Shown here piece after piece: positions 1 to 8,708 of a stretch of DNA of 21,885 nt (position 1 is the stretch's first letter; each line of letters opens with the position of its first letter). Below the pieces are notes generated by a model. The model saw only the letters and a program-made list of their open reading frames with translations, did not search any database and was not told the origin of the DNA. The position numbers were made by a program, and so were the translations under genes. This stretch comes from Hyphochytrium catenoides (Eukaryota; Sar; Hyphochytriomycetes; Hyphochytriales; Hyphochytriaceae). The stretch covers positions 1 to 21,885 of the forward strand of contig FLMG01001708.1 of NCBI GenBank assembly GCA_900088475.1, in the 5' to 3' direction.

Positions 1-462
1 TAGAGATTCCTCCTACTCTGTCCTTCTGCCTTTCTTCTCATCTCTGTCCTTCTGCCTTTCTTCTCATCTCTCTCTCTCTCTTTTTTCTTTTCCCTTCCAG
101 TTTTTCTCTCTCCGTGCCGACATTCTTCCCGCGTCGTTCGCTCCATCTCTTCAACTGGATTGGTGACACTTTGGGGTGCCTTTCTCTTTCTGAGCTATTG
201 CGCTCCAAGTTGTCTTTTGACTTCTCCACTGGGGTGGAGTTCCGTCTCTTCTTCCTCTTGGGTGCGTGCACATGATCTGTCTGTGCCTATCTCCTTCTCT
301 TTTTCGCTGCTTCTCACTCGGTCTCTTCACTCCGCTTCAGCCCCCTCCTTCCCACTTCTCTCTAGCATAGAGTCACCCTACTCTCTTTCTGCATTCTCTT
401 ACTAATGGCAATACCTTCTTGTTGCTCTTTATTCTGACTCTCTAACCCCGTTCGCCCTCCAG
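1..462 (+). other. Pyrimidine-rich tract, probably the 3' part of an intron
   Basis: The + strand is strongly C/T-rich across most of this stretch, with CT runs near 65-85, and it ends in a good 3' splice site (ttcgccctccag, last base 462). The next exon opens in frame with the downstream coding sequence. In that frame there is a stop at 403-405 and no ATG between it and 493. So coding either enters by splicing at 463 or begins at the ATG at 493. I favour an intron because the well-defined 262-nt intron of the TNPO3 gene in this window has the same pyrimidine-rich 3' half. A 5' leader or promoter tract is the alternative. Any upstream exon lies outside the window or is not recognisable. Confidence 0.45.
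17..68 (+). repeat. Perfect 26-bp tandem duplication
   Basis: Two identical adjacent 26-bp copies occupy 17-42 and 43-68, each beginning tctgtccttctgcc. They lie inside the pyrimidine-rich tract. The exact identity points to a recent slippage-type duplication. No function can be read from it. Confidence 0.9.
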
Positions 463-1032
463 GACCTCGACTTCGATGCGTACGAAGAGGAAATGGAAGC
501 TCGAACAGTGATGGATGCTATCGACAAAAGAGTGAAACTGATTGAAGAAGAGGTAGAGAAAGAAGAGAAGGAACTAGCATCAGAGAATCAGACAGAAGAC
601 CAAGAAGGAGGAATGCCCACCGCAGAGAATAAGCCCGTGACCCTCAGCGCCGAGAATCTTGGAAAATATAGCAAAGGCGATGGGCGCAAGGAAGTGGATG
701 ATGACGCTGTCAGCGTAGCTAGCACGGTAAGCCTTATTCCTATTTTATTGCCTTCAATATTTCTCTGTCTGAATAAGGCGCCACTCGATGCGCTTCGCTC
801 CCTCCAGATCCTGTCAGAAGCTAAGGAGTTACGCCATATCCACTCTGGCAAGTCAGTGGCTGCTCTAGCCCGGCGTGCTAAGGAGAAGCTGCATGCGATT
901 GAAGAAGACTTTGACAAAGACTTTCCTTCACGGCCTAAGGTGGTGGTCATTGACGAAGACAAGGGCGTCAGACTCAACAAGAACAAGGATGTTAGCAACC
1001 TACCGTACATGCATAGGAATCCGGCAGTCTAA
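463..1032 (+). CDS. Unrecognised acidic, helical protein (3' part of gene)
   Basis: I do not recognise this protein. Two exons are visible: 463-726 and 808-1032, separated by an 81-nt GT-AG intron at 727-807 (gtaagc donor, ctccag acceptor). Both junctions are phase 0 and the stop is TAA. The intron has no in-frame stop, so unspliced reading adds 27 spurious hydrophobic residues. The visible 162 residues are very rich in Glu, Asp and Lys. The first exon has a heptad-like acidic segment (LIEEEVEKEEKEL) that looks like a coiled coil. The second is helical (ILSEAKELRHIHSGKSVAAL), then a basic/acidic tail ends in HRNPAV. No catalytic motif, signal peptide or membrane segment is visible once the intron is removed. 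If translation starts at the ATG at 493 the protein is 152 aa. If 463 is a splice acceptor, the N-terminus lies upstream and the gene is partial here. Soluble nuclear or cytoplasmic location is only a guess from composition. Confidence 0.65.
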   Translation, partial: DLDFDAYEEEMEARTVMDAIDKRVKLIEEEVEKEEKELASENQTEDQEGGMPTAENKPVTLSAENLGKYSKGDGRKEVDDDAVSVASTVSLIPILLPSIFLCLNKAPLDALRSLQILSEAKELRHIHSGKSVAALARRAKEKLHAIEEDFDKDFPSRPKVVVIDEDKGVRLNKNKDVSNLPYMHRNPAV

Positions 1033-1873
1033 TGGATATAAGCGCAGAGCACAGAGAGAGAGACAGAGAGAGAAGGGGAGAGAGATGCAAGAGGACAGCA
1101 CTACCCGCAGTGAGATCGCAGGCCGCTGCGAAGGAGCAAGGGAAAGAGAGAGAACGAGACGTTGGGAGGAATTTGGACAGCCGTAACTGCGTTCTCTATA
1201 ATAAGCTCAACAAGAAGCACCACGAGTCCTAGTGAACTATCTACTGCTTTACTCTCTCTCAGCACCTTCCGATAATATGTGAACTTCCCCATCGACCTCA
1301 AACCCTCCGTAGTCTCAGGGTTAGAGGAGCTGGAGAAGGAAGAAAGAACATTGAGTCGTAAGCCTGTAAGTGAGAGAAAGAATCTACCTCATAAGCCCTG
1401 ATAGTCAGAAATTGAGGAAATGACCGCGGTGACGTTGGAGATGATGGCTCGCGTATGAAGATACAAGAGGATAAGTGCCTTACTTCGAGGAGTATTTGCA
1501 GTAGAGAGAAGTGATAGAGACAAGGACTGTCTTAGAAAACTAAGGAGAGAGGTTAAAGGAAGAAGCGAGCGTCCGGAAAGAGCTAAGAGTTCTAAGAGAC
1601 CCATAGGCATAGGATGCGCTAAATAGTTTTTACTGTTTACTAAGAGAAGATCCATTCGTAGGCGCCAACCAAAGGACGATTCTTCATACCCAAGCGACAA
1701 CGCTTCCACATTGACAATTCGTTTGAAAATCTTGACCCTCTGGTCTCACCTCTTCCCTGTCTTGTTCACCTCAACATAAACTCTTTCTGCACCTCACTCC
1801 TCTCACTACGGGGGACTATGCACTTCTCAACCGAGGCTTGCCATAAGAGAGTGATCGGGCAGAGCATAGATGT
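1033..1873. other. Intergenic, between convergent genes; purine-rich 3' flank
   Basis: This 840-bp stretch separates the 3' ends of two convergent genes. From about 1040 to 1170, and more weakly to about 1680, the + strand is purine-rich with gagaga runs. From about 1720 to 1850 it becomes pyrimidine-rich. Open frames here are low-complexity consequences of the base skew and none begins with a convincing start or shows a conserved motif. It presumably holds both 3' UTRs and poly(A) signals, which I cannot pinpoint. Confidence 0.6.
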
Positions 1874-4800
1874 CTACCTCCTCCCTGGTCGTTTCGCCTT
1901 GACCACTCTTCGACCTGTGGCGGTGGTCTTGGGTGCGCTACCAAGAGAAAATCCGCCAGCAGGTGGACCCGCAGGGGCGCCAAACGTGGACTGCGAGCTT
2001 GGTGCTCCAAAGGTGAATGCGGGTGTTCCCCCAGCTCCTCCACCACCGAACGTGGAGCTCGGTGCTCCTCCAAAGGTCGGCGCTGGAGTGGATGGAGCCC
2101 CAAATGCAGGTGTGGAAGGTGCCCCAAAGGTTGAGGCTGGAGTTCCAAAGGCTGGTTGACTAGATCCGAAGTTTGTTGGGGAAGGCTGTGCGGAGGGAGC
2201 ACCAAAGTTCCCGCCAAAGGATGAGCTACCGGGTGGAGCGCCTCCGAACCCGGAACTGGAAAGGCCAAAGCCTGAAGTACTAGAACCACTGAAGGGAGCT
2301 GTTGAGGCGGGCCCTGAAGAGCCAAACCCGCTACTAGCCCCAAAGGCTCCAGACGATGAGCCACCAAAAGGGGAAACGGTGGACCCACTGCCAAAGGCAG
2401 GAGTAGATAGACTGGAGCTCGAAGGTTTTCCACCTACAGGAGATCCTGTGTCCATTGAAGCGTCCGCTCCGGTCTTGCTTGCAGGAGTCTGGAGAGAAGG
2501 AGCAGCACTGCCGAAGCCTCCAAATGAAGAAGTATTTGAAGAAGAAGGAGCGCCAAATGTGGCACTACTCGCTGCGCCAAAGCCTTGTGTAGAGGAAGGG
2601 GTCCCGAAGGCCGGAGCTGACGAAGACGAGGTTGCTCCGAAAAGAGTTGTGGAAGAGGAGCCAGAAGTCCCGAAGCCAAATGAGGGCCCAGAGGTTGAAG
2701 AAGGTGTTAAAGTACTACTCGCCTTGTCGCTTGTCTCTGAGGTTGCGCTTTTACCACCAAAGTTAAAGGGGGAAGGAGATGCAGCGCCGAATGGCACAGT
2801 TGTCTTGCTTTCCTCCTTCGCAGGAGTCCCAAAGGTGAATGAAGGGCCTGCTGATACGGAAGAAGAGGAAAAGCCAAGGGAAGGATTTTTTCCGTCGGCT
2901 TTCTCTCCCCCAGACCCGACAACGAAAGAACTAGTGACCGAGCTTTCTTGAGAGCTAGAGCTAATGGAAGAATGTTTGTCTGAGGCGCCGAAAGCTGAGG
3001 GCACTCCCGCACCAAAGGTCACCGGCCCTTCACCACTTTTGGAGCCAAAAGTAAAGGGTGAGGTTACTCCGCCAGCCGATACTGGTGGGGCGGATGCTCC
3101 CTTGCCGTCGTCAGCGGTAGCAGAACCAAAGGTAAACCCTTTCGCACCCGCGTCATTTGAGGGTTGGCTTCCTCCAAATGAAAATGCGCTTCCAGAGGGA
3201 GCAGGGGAGGAAGGCTTACCAAAATTAAATAATCCGCTACCACTACCCGGTGCAGAGTTATCCACCTTTGAAATCTCCGCATTGTTTCCACCAACGTCGC
3301 TCTTTGAAGGACCATCCTTGCTTCCACTTCCGCTGGTACCAAACGTGAAGCCACCGGCACTGGTTGCCGAAGAGCCAAAGCTTGTCCCACCGGAGGACGA
3401 GGCTATGGGGGCAAATCCTGTGCTCATTTTCTTCTCCGGTGCCCCTCCCTCGTCTTCTACTCGGCCTCGCTTCTTCTGTGAAGCTTCTGCAGGATCGCCT
3501 GTTGAAGGCGCCCCACCGGACAATGTAGAACCAAAACTGAAGGTTGGCTTAGCCTCGACTCCACTTGAAGAGGACACGCCAAATCCAGTGGCTGGTGTGG
3601 CAGTGGAAATAGTGCTGGATGGGGCCTTAGGAGGAGCCCCAAAAGTGAAGGTGGGGGCATCCTTCTTTCCTTCTTTCCCCTCCACTGTGCTTTGAACTCC
3701 GAAGGACAAGGATGATGGAAGTTTTCCTCCTGAGGCCGAAAAGGCAGAAGGGACTGAAAAGCTTCCACCCTGACCCTTCTGCTCTGCTTCTGACTGAGAC
3801 TCTTCGCTCTTCCTCTTTTCAGCCGACACATTAGTCTCAGAAGTCGCAGATACGGAGAAGGGCTTAGTGCCGGGTCCATTAGTCGCAACAGCTGGACCGC
3901 CCCCTCCGAACGTAAACTGAGGCTGCAGTGCTGGAAGCTCAGAGTCCTTCGTTGTGGATCCAAAGGCTTCGGTGCCACTTGGCAGACCGAAGGTGAAGCC
4001 TGTCGCTGTCCCGACGGATGGCGTTGCTGCCAACGATGAAGAGTTCTCTTTACCAGAGGCTTTGCTTTCGTCCTTACCAGGTGTGAGACCAAAGGTGACT
4101 GTGGCCTGACTATTTGCATTGGGCGGGGGAATACCAAAAGTGAACTTTGGACCCGCTCCACTATCCCCAAGTGACCCAAAGATGGAAGAGCCACTTGAAC
4201 CTGTCGAAGGCGCCCCAGGTTTGGTCGTCTCACATGCTGCACACTTAACGGCATCTTTTTTGTTTGTAATGAGGCAGACCTCGCACTTCCAGCTTCCGGG
4301 TTCAGTCTTGCAGAGGAAGGATAGGTCGTTTGTTACTGCAGGAGGTTGCGGAACCTGGACGGAAGTCGTAGCGCTCGAACCGGCAGGAGGCTGAAAGGAT
4401 GTCGAGGCCGCGGCACTTTTATCCTTTGGTTTGGAAGTCTCGCATGCTGGGCACTTGTCCATATGTGCCTTGTTCCAACACAAACAAGCAGTGCACTGCC
4501 ATTCTGTCGGATCTCGTTTGAAAAGAGTTGCTAGGTCGTTCGTCACGTCCGGCGCTTTACTTGCAGATTGCGCGGCCTGCTTGTCTGCCGTATTCTTTAT
4601 GCTGCTGTTTGCTGGTGGCTTAGGAGCTGCTACTCTCTTTACGACTGTTGAGGGAGAGGGGGCCTTGGGCATGAAGCTAAAGAGTCCATCTGACTTGGCT
4701 CCTTCAGATCCTTCATAGCGGGGAGGAGTGAAGACGAACACAGCATCTGAAATATCGCCATCTATGTCCGCTGCGCCCACTACTCTCAGGGGTGCCGCAA

Positions 4801-7748
4801 AGCTGAACCTTTCACTCTCATTGCCTTCCAAACGAATAGCCTTTGCCTTTTCAGGGGGCGGAGTGAACATATAAGCAGAGGACTCTGCAACCTGCACGTG
4901 CTTACTCTTCTGTATGTTCTGAGGAGTGATTGGCGCAGAAAATTCGAATCCAGGCGACTTCTTTTCGTGCTTTTTCGTTGCATCCAATTGTACAGCTTGA
5001 GGTGGAAAAGCCAAACTTGGCTGCGCTGACGTAGCGCCCCCTAACGTGCCTCGAGGAGGCGTAGGAAGACTAACTGCTGGCGTCTCGGCCGCCTGCTTGG
5101 TAGCCGCTAGCGAGGGTGTAGCGGATGGCTTGATTCGCTCCTCCTATGAAAGTAGGATAGAGTCAACGCCTTGTCATGCATCAAAGCACGTAACAAAAAC
5201 TCACGTCTAGGGGCGATGACATTTCGCTTAGTGTCTCCAATATCTTTTGTGCTACAGTGCCAGAAGAGGAACCTTTTGTGCTCGCTGAAGACCGCTGCCT
5301 GGTAGCCAGCAGACGGGAAGGCCGAGGGCGAGACCGCAAGCCTCCGTATCTCGAAACGGTTGCAGACTGCAGTCCAGATCGCAATCGACTAGTCTCCGTG
5401 GCCAAAGCTGCGGTCCGCCTCAAAGGCTCCTGAGTGACGGACCTTCTGAGATCTGCACTGACAGCTTCCTTGGTACTCTCTACAGCTTCTCTCCTGTACA
5501 GCAAATAGACTTCAGTTCTACCAACTCATCCTAAGAGATTGTTTGAGACCTACCGGTCGCTCTCTGCGATTTCGAGCTCGCGATTATCCAGAAGTCGAGC
5601 TCTCTTAAGCGGTTGACTATGCTCCAAACTCCCCATAGACCTTAGGGAGTGGTCAGAGAAGGTCTACATAAGAACGCGGTGTTAAAGATATGTGTTAGTA
5701 GGAATGACATAATTGTCGCTGGATTGAGAGTACGTCTGAGCTGTGGCACTGTCACGTACCCGGCTAAGGCTACTTTGAGGACGGTATGCATAGGGGTTAG
5801 GTGTCAGGATCATAGGCGCTGGCGGTCTATGGAATGGCATGTAGGGAGGCGGCGGATACATATAGCCATAGGGAGGTGGAGGTACCGCGCCATACTCGTA
5901 GCCACTGATTGCTGGAGGCCAAGGGGCCTGTCCATATGGTGAATTAACGAATGCAGGGGATGACCCCAAACTGTCAGGCACCCGTTGTCGTTTTGGAGTA
6001 TCAGACGGCTCTCCCTGGCTCTGGTCGAAAGGCACTTGAGATTGGGAGGCCGAAGTCTGAATGGGAGGAGGTTCTGTTCCTTTGCGACCAGACGGCGGTG
6101 ACCTCTCACTCACCCTGGACTTATGCCCATCTTGTTCACTCCCTCCTTTCCTACGCTTCTCCTTCGCTTCTTGGGCTTTTGCCTTGTCGTCCCGTTCTTT
6201 AGGCTGAGATGCCTGCTTGGGCGGATTAGACTCTGGTCTCTCCGCAAGTGGTTCAGGACTACGAGTCACCAGGCGCTCCGGAGGCGGACTCGTAGCTTTT
6301 TCCACTAGTCTGGCCTTTTTGGCCGGCTGTCGAGGACTTGGTGTGCCTTCGCCACGGAGGATTACTCTAAGGTTAGCATTGGGAGGTGCACATTCAGTCA
6401 AGAGCTTCACTGCAGCACGAAAATCTTCAATGCTAAGCGTCTCCCCGCTACCAAGCTTCTTCGTTAATAACCTTTCCTGCAGAGTACCAGGGGTTGATGG
6501 CTCAGGTGAGAGGCTGGCACGCTCTCTCTTTCTCCGGGTGCCACGTACTTCTTCTTTTTCTATAGAGGTTTCCGTTTTTGTTGCTGCTACAGAGGGAGAT
6601 GAAGTAGAGGCAGCCGAAGCAGATACTTCAGACACGGTTCGCGCCAAGGTGGAAGCATCAGAAGCAATCGCCTCGAGACTGGTGGAATCCTGACTGTCGG
6701 CAATTATTGCAGCGATCTGAATTTGCTGCACCTCTTCAATCTGTCGTCGAGACTCTCCGTCTTCCTTCGACTCCTAACCAGTAAGATGGTAAGAATTGGA
6801 CAAGCGGAAATGCTTAGTGTGACTAGAGTACCTCTTCTTCCTGCGTTTGAGAGCTTAAAGAGTGATCATCGGGAATGACGTTCGATGCTTGGCCGCCTGA
6901 CTTTCTGGAGTTCCGTCTTGTGGTTGTTCGCACGGCATACGCCAAAACCTCGGCCTCTGGCTGCATTTCTGGAGGAGTACTATGACCCTTCACCATCTCA
7001 CTAGAAGTTAATGACTTATCGGGGTTGGCCTTGGTGGTTTGTGCCTTGGCCAATTGCTCTTCTAGCAACTTCCTTCTATGCTGGACGATGGTGTCAATGA
7101 GAATCGATTTCCGCACATATTTCTGGTTGTCAGGCTTATTGATAGGCTCCAGGTGGTAGGCTTCCAACTCTTCGCGAAGGTCCTTGACGGTGAGCCGTCC
7201 TAGCTTCTTGCGCTCACTCTCTTCCCAATCTGGCCAGATCACGTCATTATCTAAGCACAATTTTTGTCAGAGCGACAACTTGTTGATTGAACTTCCTGCA
7301 CTGCACCTTCATTGCGTGTGCTAACCTCATAACCGTCTATGCATACCTCCTACCTACCTTGCAGTGACGTGTCCGAAAGCTGAGGAGTTGCGTTGTCTTG
7401 GCCCTTGCCATTGCCTTCGATTGTCCCGCTCTCTTTAGAAGTGATAGAAGCACGCTGAGCAGGGAACAAGGAACCCGCATCTATCAACCTGTCAGACGGG
7501 ATACTAGAGTCATCATCTTCCTGGGGCATAGGAGGAATGGATCCTTGGCTCTCGTCTTCCTGAGAGCCAACCCAGGGCTTCAGAACAGAAAAAAATTTGC
7601 CCAGGAGTCCACTTCCCTCTTCCTCTGTCTCCTGTGACTCCGGCCGCACGCGAGTAGCACGCGGATATCTGCTATCTAATAGCTGGGTATGCCCAGCATT
7701 AACTCGGGATCTTGTCCTTCTTCGACCCGATGGGCTCGGCGCCTGCAT
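1874..7748 (-). CDS. NUP153: NUP153-family FG nucleoporin, six exons, 1830 aa
   Basis: Nuclear-basket nucleoporin; NUP153/Nup1-family proteins anchor at the nuclear ring, bind transport receptors through FG repeats and contact Ran. Minus-strand exons: 7748-7358, 7250-6832, 6773-5760, 5663-5554, 5493-5205, 5143-1874. All junction phases agree; stop TAG. Features in order: basic N-terminus (GRRRTRSR, 8-15); a probable membrane-binding amphipathic helix (GLLGKFFSVLKPWVG, 47-61); a SAP-like helical segment (about 148-198); a disordered Ser/Pro/Tyr-rich region; the family motif ILETLSEMSSPLD (729-741); two RanBP2-type zinc fingers (Cys 958, 961, 972, 975 and 1028, 1031, 1042, 1045, each after a Trp); a long FG domain with FTFG/FSFG first and FG/FGAP towards the end; and a basic C-terminus (KRPGRR). 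Animal NUP153 has four fingers and is shorter (about 1475 aa). The SAP call is tentative. Because of the 5664-5759 intron, simple ORF calling would split this into a 633-aa and a 1213-aa gene. Confidence 0.88.
5664..5759 (-). other. Intron hiding the join between two apparent genes
   Basis: On the minus strand a GTACGT donor begins at 5759 and a ttatgtag acceptor ends at 5664, with a perfect TACTAAC branch point at 5700-5694, about 30 nt from the acceptor. The upstream exon ends in phase 0 and the downstream exon begins in phase 0, adding nine residues (TFSDHSLRS) before the next Met. Read through unspliced, the upstream frame hits TAA at 5684-5682, only 45 bp before that in-frame ATG at 5636. 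This makes a convincing but probably false gene boundary. Confidence 0.85.
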
Positions 7749-8708
7749 GGTGGCGAATTAGCTGACAAGCTCGACTTAAATGATCCTTTTGGTCCTTTTG
7801 CTAAATTCTCCCATAGGCGACCAGCTGTAAAGAGAATGAAGAGCTCCTGGACGACGTATAGAGACCGGATCACAATGTCAGCATCTTGGTCACGTAGTCC
7901 GGCCACCAATAAAGGAGACTAGCCCGCCAAGAATAGGAGAGATAGGCTTAGGACGCCTGAGGCAGACTCTATGAATACGAAAATCAGATGTACGCTAGTG
8001 TGATATCTTCATTCCAATCTCCGTCTCGAGGATCTGCAAAACCTGCGGATTTCAAACTCTGTCACGTACAATTCGTCTGCGTAATAATTTCTATGGCTCT
8101 GCAGGAGTTAAATCTCTGTGGATATTTTGCAGACGGAAATTGAGTTTTTTTGTCGGACAGGCGAAGTGTGTGGCGGGCTGGGAACCCTAGGGGTGACGCC
8201 AGTTTAAATAGAGCAGATCTTAGGGCAAGGGTGCACCTGGGGTTTGCGGAGTCCATCCCTTTAGATATGGGTAAGAGCACAGTACAAGAGCTCACTCCAG
8301 GGGGATCTCCCTTCTCCAGTCACCGCTGCAAAATTCATTGGGACCTTTTCTATGTGCAAGAGGTAAGCCTTTTCATCCATTCTAGAACCTATTCTTTGTA
8401 CTATCGGCGTTGTGGCTTTGAGGAAATGGGCCATGGAGATGAAGTCGTTCACATCCCTCACCCTCATTGACAGAGTAGTCCAAATCTTCGTTCTTGCCTT
8501 TTGAGATTTATTGGATTCTGCGAAGGGGAACTGCCAATGGCAAGATCTACGGAGTGCTTTGATGAGAGAACACCTCCTATACTTTAGCGGGGTCTGCCAT
8601 ACTAGACATCAAGACTGCTCATCATGGTCTAGTTCTTGTTGTAAGGGTGGAAGGGAGATTAGGTGATTGCGTAGGGTGTTATTGGGCGGGAGTTACTGTT
8701 GGGAAAAG
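7749..8708. promoter_or_regulatory. Divergent intergenic region between NUP153 and PPIL4
   Basis: About 960 bp separate the start codons of two divergently transcribed genes, so both promoters must lie here. I see no clear TATA box or other named element. A short + strand frame from the ATG at 8267 runs into a good donor-like site (caagag|gtaagc, near 8360). It could be a 5' UTR exon of PPIL4 or an upstream ORF, but I found no acceptor that settles this. Overlapping frames on both strands between 8060 and 8470 lack recognisable motifs. Confidence 0.5.

Noticed and set aside
160-405. Open frame with hydrophobic, Ser/Leu-rich translation in the pyrimidine-rich tract
   Set aside because: It starts at TTG, and C/T-rich DNA gives Ser, Leu and Phe codons by composition alone. 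It ends before the real exon and has no motif.
1816-4254. Several long Pro/Ala- or Gln/Leu-rich frames overlapping the nucleoporin on both strands
   Set aside because: They are shadows of the repetitive FG coding sequence, whose biased codons keep other frames open.
5682-7748. A separate 633-aa SAP-like gene ending just before the nucleoporin
   Set aside because: The TACTAAC branch point, donor and acceptor in matching phase join it to the downstream exons. The N-terminal amphipathic helix fits the nucleoporin family.
8150-8470. Possible gene upstream of PPIL4 on the + strand
   Set aside because: The long frame starts at TTG. The internal ATG frame is short and unrecognised, and an equally long minus-strand ATG frame overlaps it. 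The gtaagc near 8360 may only mark a leader intron.
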